Source: Saccoglossus kowalevskii (taxonomy: Eukaryota > Hemichordata > Enteropneusta > Harrimaniidae). From it: 21,792 nucleotides of DNA. The position numbers were made by a program, and so were the translations under genes. The notes under the pieces were generated by a model. It ran no database searches and had not been told where the DNA came from. It saw only the letters and a list, made by a program, of their open reading frames with translations. Location of the stretch: positions 149,876 to 171,667 of the forward strand of contig NW_003155748.1 in NCBI RefSeq assembly GCF_000003605.2. The letters are read 5' to 3'. This document shows, piece by piece, positions 1-9,655 of this stretch. Numbering within the stretch: position 1 is the stretch's first letter; each line of letters begins with the position of its first letter.

Positions 1-1199
1 AGATTATCAACTCACCGGTTTGAGAAGATTATCAACTCACCGGTTTGAGAAGATTATCAACTCACCGGTTTGAGAGGATTATCAACCCACCGGTTTGAGA
101 GGATTATCAACTCACCGGTTTGAGAGGATTATCAACTCACCGGTTTGAGAGGATTATCAACCCACCGGTTTGAGAGGATTATCAACTCACCGGTTTGAGA
201 GGATTATCAACTCACCGGTTTGAGAAGATTATCAACTCATCGGTTTGAGGGGATTATCAAATCACCGGTTTGAGAGGATTATCAAATCACCGGTTTGAGA
301 GGATTATCAACTCACTGGTTTGAGAGGATTATCAACTCACCGGTTTGAGAGGATTATCAACTCACCGGTTTGAGAAGATTATCAACTCACCTGTTTGAGA
401 AGATTATCAAATGATCGGTTTAAGAGGATTATCAACTCACCGGTTTGAGAGGATTATTAACTTGCCGTTTTGAGAGGATTATTAACTTGCCGTTTTGAGA
501 GGATTATCAACTCACCGGTTTGTGAGGATTATCAACTCACGGTTTGTGAGGATTATCAACTCACGGTTTGTGATGATTATCAACTCACGGTTTGTGAGGA
601 TTATCAACTCACCGGTTTGTGAGGATTATCAACTCACCGGTTTGTGAGGATTATCAACTCACCGGTTTGTGAGGATTATCAACTCACGGTTTGTGAGGAT
701 TATCAACTCACGGTTTGTGAGGATTATCAACTCACCGGTTTCAGAGGATTATCAACTCACCGGTTTGTGAGGATTATCAACTCACCGGTTTGTGAGGATT
801 ATCAACTCACCGGTTTGTGAGGATTATCAACTCACCGGTTTGTGAGGATTATCAACTCACTGGTTCGTGAGAATTATCAACTCACTGGTTTGAGAGGATA
901 TCAACTCACCATTTGAGAGGATTATCAACTCACTGGCTTGAGAGGATTATCAACTCACCGGTTTGAGAGGATTATCAACTCACCGGTTTGAGAGGATAAT
1001 CAACTCACCGGTTTGAGAGGATAATCAACTCACCGGTTTGAGAGGATTATCAACTCACCGGTTTGAGAGGATTATAAAATCACCGGTTCGAAAGAATTAT
1101 CTACTCACTGGTTTAAGAAGATATCAACTCACTGGTTTGAAAGGATTATCAACTCACCGGTTTGAGAGGATTATTAACTCACCGGTTTGAGAGAATTAT
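1..1199. repeat. 25-bp minisatellite array, about 48 units, truncated by the left edge
   Basis: The unit is GGATTATCAACTCACCGGTT followed by TGAGA (25 bp), repeated head to tail from base 1 until similarity fades near 1199. The array is already in progress at the window edge, so its true length is unknown. Units fall into blocks: TGAGA-type up to about 515, TGTGA-type from about 521 to 870, then TGAGA-type again. Several units inside the TGTGA block are 24 bp because one base of the ACCGG core is missing. The last units, after about 1070, are more diverged, as expected at an array edge. The period is not a multiple of three and no conserved frame exists, so it is not coding. There are no unique spacers, so it is not a CRISPR array. 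Read on the minus strand, almost every full unit contains CCGGTGAGT, a good 5' splice-site match. Confidence 0.97.
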
Positions 1200-2294
1200 C
1201 CGCCAAGTTGTAAGATTATCTGTAAATTTAGTTAACACTAATAAACATAAACACAAATTATTTTATTCTCATCTTTCAGAACTACTGATATCATTTAATT
1301 TAATTCAAAGGCGTCTCTAAAGCACATGTATTACACTATAATCAAATGATAATAGTAAAACAGACATGAGAAATTCAGCTTTCTAAAGAAGTTGTTGTTT
1401 GAATGTGTACATTCTTAGAACCATTGAGCTCCTCACATATATCTAGCAGGCAACTGAAATCTATTTGAATAGACAGCAAGATATTCAAAAGAAAAGAAAA
1501 ACAACAGACTGTGTGATGAAACCATCCAGTCGTAAATCAATATCTTTCTATTTATGTACATGCACACAAGTGACTATTGTCAACAGCCATTTCTAAGGAT
1601 CTACAAAAATATATCCCTCAGTTATAGATTGTTATGCAAATCAGATGATACCATCATTCTTTTTCTGATAGGACCACAAACACTTATTTATTTAGGTACA
1701 CAGTTGGTGAAAATGATTCTTTGTGCGTTTTAGTCACAGGTACTTCGTTTGTTGAAAACATGCCTGTGAATACATGCATGAAAGGTTGTAATTCAGATCA
1801 ACAAAACATCTTCTGAAAGGGCACAAATTTTTACATTCTATCATAAGTAGCACATTTCACCAGTACGTAAAATTGAAAATAGGTTGGGCGAAGGTTTTGA
1901 ATGTGGTGCGCAATGACAAGAAACGAAAATATTTTCATTTTACCTTAGAAGTGCATCTCCAATAGAGATGTACATAAAAAAAATATATTTTGTGTATGCT
2001 GTATTATTAAAATCTGGCTTAGTTTTACCATGAACACACCACTGTTATTTACGCATACACTAACACAGCAATACAGTAACTTGATAAATTTGTTGTCAAT
2101 AAAAAAAAGTGAGAAAATAAATATGACAGACCCATTCCCAGAGTTTATGTAAACAGAAAATGAAAAAATTCAGGTCAGAAATTTTTACTTATGAATTTAA
2201 GAATTCTTAAAATTGAAGTAGTTATTTCTTCAATTCTGGCATAGTTACTGCTGCTGTTTTTCCTTGTGTTGTTTGTAGGAAATCAATATGCCGG
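1200..2294. other. AT-rich unique DNA, no gene seen
   Basis: The sequence right of the minisatellite has no open frame of note, no RNA gene signature and no clear repeat. It is AT-rich with short A and T runs, for example around 1975-1990 and 2100-2108. I see no support for a coding exon on either strand. Confidence 0.5.
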
Positions 2295-2712
2295 TACTGT
2301 AAAAAGAGTTTAAAATTCATTGCTACAAGTTCACAGGATTTCACAGGATTTCACAGAAGTCACCCCACCCCCCTTGATGTGTAGGAAACCCCAGAGTAAT
2401 TTTAGTTTAGTTTTAGTTTTTAAATTTTAACACACGATGTAGACACACCCTATTATAGTAAAACATATTGCATATAACATTTGCGCATAACAAAGATTGT
2501 GATAAAGGAAAGAGTGGTATAAACAAAGATATGTGATTACCTGAAATCGATACCAGGAAGGAGGGGGGGGGAGAAAAGTTATATAACATTTTATTATTTA
2601 ATAATTTATTAAAATACATAAGTTTGTCCAACTCCCTGTGGTAAAAGATAGGAAAAATGGTACATTCACTGGATTTTATTTTCACTGGATCATTCCTTCA
2701 GCGAAAATATTG
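2295..2712. mobile_element. possible degenerate inverted-repeat element (remnant)
   Basis: TACTGTAAAA at 2295 equals the terminal bases of the better-preserved element at 9445-9655. It is followed by TTCACAGGATTTCACAGGAT (from about 2330), and near 2668-2695 by two TTCACTGGAT motifs and then CAGCGAAAAT. These are the internal motifs of the same family. No matching right terminus was found and the interior (9-G run at 2563-2571, AT-rich DNA) is unrelated. It is either a badly decayed copy or two separate fragments. The open frame on the minus strand across this stretch looks fortuitous. Confidence 0.3.
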
Positions 2713-3807
2713 AAAATTAATTCCAAGCAAAAATAAAGTATTGATCAGCCAGGAATGAGAGGTAAAATAATCATGAAATATTGTTGTTAGGCCATTGTAT
2801 GAAAACTCAATATATCGCTTGCTTTTACAGGTTGTTTGAAGGCCACACAATAAATTATTCAAAAAATTTGAAACCACTACCACATGTCTTCAAAACCAAT
2901 AAAATGCAATTATTGATAAATTCAAATTGCTGGCATCAACTGTATGTTAAATTTTCAAGTAATGTGAAGTAGTCAAGCCATATGATAAGAATAAACTTAT
3001 ACAAATGGTAATTTGAGTTGTTTTTCTTGTTGAAATACAACAATATTTTAAATTCAGTATGCAATGGACTAGTACTAGCGGGGATTTTTTTAAACAAGGG
3101 AACAGGGGTGTAGCTCCCTCATGCCATGGCCATGCGCCCCCTTACCCTGGGGAGCGGATAATCTGGCAACCATTCTGATTAACCAGGGATCACATGTGGC
3201 CACAGTCTTCAATTGTGACCTGTCTGATAGTAATTTTGGCCCCAAGGAAGCCATAGATTGTTCCATTTTAACTTAAGAGTTATCAAGAGTTACCTTGGTA
3301 GGAAAACCCTATCTCGCCCTTCTAGGTGGCACCGCTCAATTGTAATGTTTCGTTGTGCGTTTTTTTTTTCTAGAAAAACCCCTCGCCCTGACTAGCACAA
3401 CATTAACACAGTTGAATCTGAACAAGCTAAATATTGCTAGGAATATGAAAAACAGCAAAAAGATAAGAAATATATTACCCGGTATTCAAGTTGCTCACTT
3501 CTGAAATTAGGCAGCAAGCCCAAATTTCATTACATTCTCCACAGAATTTAGTTCATCTAATCCACTATTTCTCTTTTAATGAGTTATTTTATCATGTTCT
3601 TTTAGTTTCTTATATTTAAAAACGTCCTGTAGCTATATGACGCCTATAATTGTCTGCCTCGTATATTGCTGTATTTATGTGTAGCCTAAGACAGTTGGAA
3701 ATAGCTGTGATGTGATGTGATGAAGATTAATTTAAATGTATCAAATGATTACCAACCAGCTGGTTTTGTATCACTTGAAATATACTTATTATAGGTACAC
3801 AAAGTAA
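2713..3807. other. unique DNA with a short GC-richer patch, no gene seen
   Basis: Mostly AT-rich DNA. A patch at about 3095-3350 is visibly richer in G and C (CATGCCATGGCCATGCGCCC and following) but has no sustained open frame and no recognisable protein. It could be an old transposon or pseudogene fragment. There is no RNA gene signature. Confidence 0.4.
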
Positions 3808-4197
3808 GTCACAAAAACATATAAATGCCACTCGAGATATGTTCTTCAGGACATTTATTTTCATCAATTAGATGCTTTCAGGAAATTATATCCATCTCAC
3901 TTATTTGGTATGGGTCACTACTGTTTGGCAAACCCCAATGGAGACGTTGGCATGCTCACCCACGGATTGGCTAACTCATTGGATTTTGGTGTATTTACCT
4001 AGGGTATGGGTCACACCTATCACGGTTTGGCCACACCATTGACAACTTTGCCACACTCATCAAAGGGTCACTCCCATGGTTTGGCCACCACGCAAGATCC
4101 TGTGGCACGCTCTTATCACCAACGTATAAAGGTACGCAGTGTTTTTATCTTGGTTTTTCATTTTGGCAAGTTCAAAGTTCAAGCTTTTTGGGCAGAT
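3808..4197 (+). pseudogene. decayed open stretch with HGLA-type repeats and one internal stop
   Basis: One plus-strand frame is open from 3808 to 3999, meets TAG at 4000-4002, and continues open to 4197. The same frame repeats GMGH (3907 and 4003) and HGLA (three times, near 3958, 4018 and 4075), so the repeat lies in one reading frame on both sides of the stop. At DNA level this is a loose tandem repeat of roughly 42-60 bp containing CACGGTTTGGCCACACCATT. The stop overlaps a possible splice acceptor (ACCTAG ending at 4002). A possible donor, AAAG then GTACGC at 4132, would give a phase-0 exon 4003-4131 of 43 codons. I recognise no protein family. It could be a nonsense-mutated gene fragment, a real internal exon, or a minisatellite open by chance. 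Confidence 0.2.
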
Positions 4198-5318
4198 TGA
4201 ATGTATAATTTTGAAGATTAGTACAATAGACCGGATGAAGTTTCCAGGATAGAGAGGGAGGCTTTAGGGTATTCATTAAGGGGGGGGGGGTGCAGTTTCA
4301 TCAACACTTAATTGGTAGAAAACTACAACAGATTTTGAATATGAAAGTTATATATTATAACCCACATTCAAAAACAGGATCTTCAAATAGTTTGGTTTAA
4401 AGTTGCACTCTGAGATCCTTCATAAAGGTTTATTGGAAAAAATCATCAATTATTTGATGGTTCCCAAAAACTGTGGTAATTACCTGGATATGTATGTACC
4501 TACATGTTTGACTTTCCCACTGTTTGTTCTGATTCCATTTGCCAAAGTTTTTGAATAGTATTCTGATGAGTGTCGATTCACAAAGATTGTGCCTTGAAAT
4601 ACTGCAGTCAATTGTACTTCAGTACAAAGGTGAATTTGCACATATTTATATTGGCGTAACAGTCGCAATACCACAACACAACCATTAGAATGTTCTCACA
4701 AAGCTGGATTATTACTGAAAATCAACCAAAGCAGTTTGGCACAGATCAACATCAGACTTATCCAACGAGCAATATGAATCAATTGCTCAATATAACAGAC
4801 GTTAATAATTGAAAGTGCTCACAATATCCACATTTCAGTCAGGTTCATTTTCAATATGAGTTTCAGACTTGTGGAAATGGAGTGGAATGCTAGTCAGCAC
4901 TACAGAGGGTATGGTGAAAATGCTTTATTATAACGAATGAATGGAAACACTATTCCCTATATGCTTTCATTTCGACACACAATTGTCAATTGATTTCAAT
5001 GGCGTTACTGGTTCAGTCACACACAAAATATAACATTGAATAAACTGGTGACACAAAAACAAAACAAAAAAACGAATAAAACATCAAATCGACGAATACA
5101 TTTCAGGGATCGGGACCTTAAGTTGACCCTATTATACGAAAAGTCACGCTGAATCAGTGAATGTCCTAGTTTTGATGTATTACAAGTCGTGTGTAACTGT
5201 GTTTTTTTTTTGTGGGTGATTCGCCACCTCCCCTTCAACACATGGAATACATAAATATGATATATTCAGCAAGTGCAAATATGTGTATGAATCTGTGTCA
5301 GTGGTGCCCTCACGCTAG
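4198..5318. other. unique AT-rich DNA with an 11-G run
   Basis: There is no supportable gene. The notable item is an uninterrupted run of 11 G at 4280-4290. Short open frames on the minus strand (4480-4674 and 5017-5241) have no recognisable composition; the second is driven by A-rich DNA translated as F and C residues. Confidence 0.5.
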
Positions 5319-5369
5319 GATGTTTACAGCTGACGAACGCCATAGAAAATGGCGAATTCGTCAAACATC
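5319..5369. repeat. 19-bp-stem imperfect hairpin
   Basis: GATGTTT (5319-5325), GACGAA (5332-5337) and CGCCAT (5338-5343) pair in order with ATGGCG (5349-5354), TTCGTC (5357-5362) and AAACATC (5363-5369) around an AGAAA loop. The stem has 19 pairs with a 6-base bulge on the left arm and a 2-base bulge on the right. It may be the core of a small palindromic transposon or a transcribed hairpin. Nothing nearby shows transcription. Confidence 0.6.
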
Positions 5370-5912
5370 TTCAACACACTGGGTGATTTAAACAAGAAAT
5401 GAATACCTTCATAGTAGTTTTGTCCCCAAATGCAGCTAACAATATTGTACTTCTACTCGTGTGGCGTATTTAAAGTGAATCCGACGTGAAACGCTAGGAA
5501 TTACTGGCCTCCGATCCTCACACACATGGAAAGCTGGCCGAAAAGCAGACGTATACAATCTTTCAGACGAGTTGACCCCGGAAGATTCCATTATAAGAGG
5601 GGTGAACAGTAGCGCATCGCACGTACTATGTTGACTAAATATTAATTCGCATTATTGATTTAAATTTGTAATGCAACACAATTAAAATGTTTACTTAAAC
5701 GCATGCAATCTTGGTTTGTCATTGGCTGTAACTTCAACAGTCCCTCGATGTGCATTCTTTGTTTTAATATGAGTATTTCCCTATCCACCATGTTTCCACC
5801 ATCGTATTGTTAGTAACGGAGCGGAGCCTCGTTACGTATGGGGGGGGGGGGTAATTGTCGTCGGGATTATGGGTGCGAGTTCCTCTAGCCCACCCCTAGT
5901 TTTTCAAGTGTA
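5370..5912. other. unique DNA with moderate CpG and a 12-G run
   Basis: No open frame of note. CpG dinucleotides are more frequent at about 5300-5640 than in the flanking AT-rich DNA, with a CCGGAAGA motif near 5577 and TATAAGAG near 5593, but no downstream exon supports a promoter. A run of 12 G lies at 5840-5851, beside an inverted GTAACG...CGTTAC pair at about 5813-5836. Confidence 0.35.
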
Positions 5913-5958
5913 GACCTCTTATGATTGAGCGGTATATCGCTAATGATATGAAGAGGTC
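5913..5958. repeat. nested inverted repeat
   Basis: GACCTCTT at 5913-5920 is inverted perfectly as AAGAGGTC at 5951-5958. Inside lies a second small pair, AGCG...CGCT, around GTATAT, so a two-step hairpin is possible. Eight base pairs with a 30-base interior could be chance. Confidence 0.35.
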
Positions 5959-6380
5959 AGGTCGGAATTTTCGGTCGGTTTTGTTCTGAACAAGGCGAGG
6001 AGCACTTTGGAGAAAACACTAAATTCAGTGGTATTGATTACATAACATATTGCTTGGCGTGTGATGTCAAGGCAGATCAGTAATCTCATTTTAATTCTCT
6101 TCATTTACTCTAGCTACTATAAATTATTAATAACATATTATAATATAACATGGCCTGCTCATAAAAATAAAAAAAAGAAGAAGACATACTAAAAGATAAA
6201 AAAAAAAGATATGTGAAGCATGTATGTACCCTTCGATGTCATTTGTTTTGTTTAATCGTATACGTTGAGTTCTGTATTCGGGGTAATTCGGTTTCTGGTA
6301 AATTTAAAAATGTTGTTTGACCGTTTTAATTTCTTTCGTTTCATTTCCTGGGATTCGTTCCGCATTTTTTACGAGTACTG
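5959..6380. other. AT-rich DNA, possible 5' leader of the candidate exon at 6381
   Basis: A-rich and T-rich unique DNA. A short plus-strand open frame starts at ATG 6310 and ends in TGA at 6379-6381, overlapping the ATG at 6381. If the exon call to the right is real, this would be an upstream open reading frame in its leader. There is no independent support for transcription. Confidence 0.25.
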
Positions 6381-6432
6381 ATGTGTCCTGTGGACACCAT
6401 GGGTACGGCTGTTTTCTTTTCTCTAATTGTCG
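6381..6432 (+). CDS. candidate first coding exon with signal-peptide-like start (tentative, partial)
   Basis: Two in-frame ATGs (6381 and 6399) precede a short hydrophobic run reading AVFFSLIV. The second ATG has the better context, ACACCATGG. The frame reaches a strong splice donor, GTCG then GTGAGTGA, with GT at 6433-6434, giving a phase-1 junction. A phase-1 intron just after the signal-peptide region is common in secreted animal proteins. Two acceptors lie downstream. AG at 6555-6556 has a good pyrimidine tract but leads to a stop after four codons. TCTCTCAG, ending at 6619, keeps the frame open for about 25 codons to a weak donor near 6693 (GAGG then GTAATA). I recognise no family, and a chance combination of ATG and GTGAGT is quite possible in DNA of this length. 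Confidence 0.22.
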
Positions 6433-6718
6433 GTGAGTGACTCTATTTCCTATAAAATGGAACAGTAATTATACCATTGACGTGCTAAACTTGTATCCGC
6501 CTGTGAATACTACTATGTTTTAACTGTTTTTTTTTATTATTCGTACTTGCCATTAGCCCGGATCGGCTAGGCCATTGTTCCGTCGATTCACCTTATCGTA
6601 TACTGCTGATATCTCTCAGCTCTACACTGGATCGGCGATAACCAACACAACGAAGAGCCACGTTTCCAGGCAAATTGTTTATGTATTGAAGGAGGGTAAT
6701 ATCGCGGCGGTATTGGTG

Positions 6719-6854
6719 TGGTGTAATGCAGTGTAGTTCAGTGAAATGCAGTGTAGTGCAGTCTAGTGTAGTGTAGTGTAGTGTAGTGTAGTGCAGTGTA
6801 GTGCAGTCTAGTATAGTCTAGTTTAGTTCAGTGTAGTCTAGTGTAATGTACTGC
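6719..6854. repeat. TAGTG-type pentanucleotide microsatellite
   Basis: About 136 bp made of GTGTA, GTGCA, GTCTA and GTTCA pentamers (frame GTNNA), with the purest stretch, repeated TAGTG, at about 6765-6790. Units keep the 5-bp period despite substitutions, which indicates an old slippage tract. It translates without obvious meaning. Confidence 0.9.
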
Positions 6855-8102
6855 AGATAACAGTTGATAATTGCAGATAAAAATTTTAAACACTACGATA
6901 AAGACTTTCTATATTCAGCATTGTGAAATTCTTTCGTTGGGGGGGGTCTGAAAACGACAACTGATTATGACAAGAACAAATCGATATATAAAAAGAAATA
7001 ATACATTCTCTATAGTTTAGCATTTTCTTTGTCTTAAATTCTGACTGAAAGACGATGAATAAATTTACAAACTATGTGATGTGTTCAGCAACTCGTGCAT
7101 TATAAATAACTTTGATAAGTATAATTTTACTTAGTAAAATACGGCATTTTTCTGCATAAAAACGAAAGAATTTTAAAATGTTTACGACGGAAAATCTTTA
7201 TCTCAGTATTTTACCACATCACTTGTAGTTTAGTGTTGTGTTTTTTTTTTGTTTTTTTTTTTCTTCCAATATAATAAATTGTCATAAGCGAATGTGTGTT
7301 GCACTACATACCGATTCCCATAACCATGTCTACGAGGAATGCATTGCGTTCGTTTCTTTGTAACCGCCACTTACAGTTTGTGTCATGAATACTGTTGTTT
7401 AATATAAACCGAAGATTTATTCAATGGGCGTATAAATCTATCGTATCAATCAATCGATCCAATGCATACTAGGCAATCCAGCCTCAAAACTGTTTCATGA
7501 GCATTTGATTTATATACCCCCCCCCCCATCACCACCAGCACCCCGGACTGAGCCCTCCAAAGTGTGATCATATCAATGCTTAGTTAGCCACTAAATATAT
7601 ACCCATATTTATACAAAATTACTATTTATATAACCCATAGAATACCCTGAGGCCTGAGGTTATGCTAAATACAAAGTTCGATGTCCTATATATATCAATA
7701 CAACGGGTGGGTTATAACATGATATAACAAAATTGTCAGCTTCTGTTTCACAGTGAGGGAAAACCAAATTAATTTTGATTTGTAGTATTGTTAATTTTCG
7801 TTGAACAGTTAACATTATTAACATGCTCAAACTTCATTATATATATTATTATTATTTCCTAATATGTTAACAAAAACACAAGAGTAAGTGAAGGGTAGAG
7901 GTCAACAGCATGTACAGACTAATTGATAAATTAACTAATTGAAATTAGTGTAAATAACACATTGACCCAGCGTTTTTGATTGGTTTTCATAACAAGTGTA
8001 TTCGATCTGTTAATAATAAAGTAATTATAAAGTAATTAGAATAATCAACAATTGACAAATGTAATTGAAGTTTACTGTTTTACTGCCAATATTTTGCTTG
8101 AT
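6855..8102. other. AT-rich DNA with homopolymer tracts, no gene seen
   Basis: Contains an 8-G run (6939-6946), long T runs at about 7241-7262 and an 11-C run (7517-7527). No open frame of note, RNA gene signature or recognisable repeat family was found. Confidence 0.5.
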
Positions 8103-8284
8103 TCAATATGCATTCAAATTTGTCGCGGTTTCAGGACACTTGTCGGTTAATGTGGACATGGTATGAGACTGGAACAATTTCTTCAGATTAAAAATGTCAT
8201 GTTCAATATTCACCGATATTTGACTCAGCTTGCAATAGCTAGACGTTGATACATGTAATCGACATGTATATGTCTTGTACAAGG

Positions 8285-8520
8285 AACCGGCCATTATAAA
8301 TTGTGGGAGGGCAATATGGTAGAAATACTGTGTAAGGGATCGACCTTTAGAAACTATGGTAGGGGGGTCGAATATGGTGGAAATACTGTGTAAGGTATCG
8401 ACCGTTATTAACTCTGGGAGATATACGGTAGAAATACTGTGTAAGGGAATGACCAATGTAAACCGTGGGTGGGATAAATGGTAGAAATACTGCGTAAGGG
8501 TCGACCATTAGAAGCTCTGG
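8285..8520. repeat. degenerate tandem repeat of 51-58 bp, about four units
   Basis: The core GGTAGAAATACTGTGTAAGG recurs with GAAATAC starting at 8322, 8380, 8431 and 8484, giving spacings of 58, 51 and 53 bp. Each core is followed by an ATCGACC or TGACC motif and a variable TTA-rich linker, then a GGGAGG-like or CTGGGAG-like segment. The minus-strand open frame at 8103-8456 spans the array and repeats LHSIST about every 17-19 residues, so it is probably a by-product of the repeat. No function is recognised. Confidence 0.8.
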
Positions 8521-9057
8521 TTTCGTTCATTATTTTATGAACGTTCCTAGCACAATAGTTATAACCACCCTAGTTATATGGGTCTGTTAAGGACGTTTCA
8601 CACGTTGAGTTGATTCATTGCCTCACTGATTATATGGACCTTTTAAACCATAATGTAATCTCGTCGCCCATATGACTCAGGCAACGTCTCCTGAACATCA
8701 GTCAGTCATGGCATCTAGTCGCCAGTTCGAGCCAGACACTTTAAAATGAAACGTTTAATCTTCTCATCTTCACTTATTTTATAGTCATTTTTGAACACGA
8801 ATTCAGGTCATTGTTCGAATACCGAATCGTTGACAATAAGTAATAGAACGAATTCAATTGAATGAGCAAATAAACTAGGTTACTGGAGTTTTTCACAGGG
8901 AGGTTAATGGTCACCAAGACTCGGCACAGAAATACAACATGATACGTTCGAAACAACACACATAGAAATCCTAGAAGACGAAACTAGTGTGTTGGACCAT
9001 GACTTGTATAGTCTGTAACTTTTTTAACACGATGAAATTGTGTTGTAACGGTCAATG
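8521..9057. other. unique DNA, no gene seen
   Basis: No supportable feature apart from a small 7-bp palindrome (CGTTCAT...ATGAACG, about 8524-8543). The minus-strand open frame at 8774-8959 is short and uninformative. Confidence 0.45.
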
Positions 9058-9190
9058 TTAAAGCGCGGTGGTCGTCGCGCAGCGCGTGATCGAATTTCAT
9101 GTAAATAAACAATGTATTTTACACGCGTTGTATATTTCTCTGTGAGTCCCATATCGAACAGGACGCGGCACGACGACCAGCGCCCTTTAA
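9058..9190. mobile_element. TTAA-flanked MITE, copy A (133 bp)
   Basis: Begins TTAAAGCGCGGTGGTCGTCG and ends GCGCCCTTTAA; the two ends are imperfect inverted repeats over roughly 35-40 bp. TTAA lies at both ends (9058-9061 and 9187-9190), as expected for insertion at TTAA, the target used by piggyBac-type transposases. It matches copy B (14306-14438) over its full length with about 11 differences in 133 bases, and the two have the same length. It has no coding capacity, so it is a non-autonomous element. The class assignment is an inference from the target site only, because the TTAA could instead be part of the terminal repeat. Confidence 0.85.
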
Positions 9191-9444
9191 CGTTCCAAAT
9201 CCAAACACTTCCACTTGTCCGACGCAAACCGTGACGTCCGGGATGCTTTTCTCGCAGAATGGCTTGGTTACTATAATTCTACCAACACTAAACAAAACCC
9301 GTTGCCAGGGTGTCGATACAATTGCGAACTTGTTAAGCCTGAATATACACCATGGATGAGTCATGTCCCTCCTTCATACACCTCAATTCTCCATAACAGT
9401 GTCTGCTGAAATAATTCAAAACCATTTCATTTATAAAAATGTTT

Positions 9445-9655
9445 TACTGTAAAATGACTAATTTTCACTGGGTTAAAATTTCACTGATTTAGCATTTCAG
9501 GCATATTCAGTGGGTTTTAAATTCACGGTTTTATTATTTAGATAATGTGTTCTATGCTCAATTTTACATATTCACTGGGTTTTAATTTAGCGCATTTTTT
9601 AGTCAGCGAAATAAGCCAAATTAAAACCCAGTGAATAATTAACCATTTTACAGTA
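9445..9655. mobile_element. MITE with TACTGTAAAATG termini (211 bp)
   Basis: The left end TACTGTAAAATGACTAATTT followed by TCACTGGGTT is mirrored at the right by AACCCAGTGAATAATTAACC and then ATTTTACAGTA, so the terminal inverted repeats span about 30 bp with few mismatches. The interior repeats further copies of TTCACTGGGTTTTAATTT in both orientations (near 9509, 9567 and 9620), giving a multiply palindromic element. TA lies at both boundaries, compatible with a TA target duplication as made by Tc1/mariner-like transposases. It is non-coding. Confidence 0.85.

Noticed and set aside
1-1199. CRISPR array
   Set aside because: Units are directly adjacent with a 25-bp period and no unique spacers, and the window is eukaryotic in character.
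6557-6620. Second exon starting at the acceptor at 6556
   Set aside because: Joined in phase to the candidate exon ending at 6432 it meets TAG after four codons.
9024-9409. Overlapping open frames on both strands around 9.0-9.4 kb
   Set aside because: They cover the GC-rich, stop-poor MITE copy A, which explains them; the same peptide motif (AARRPPRF) appears from copy D.
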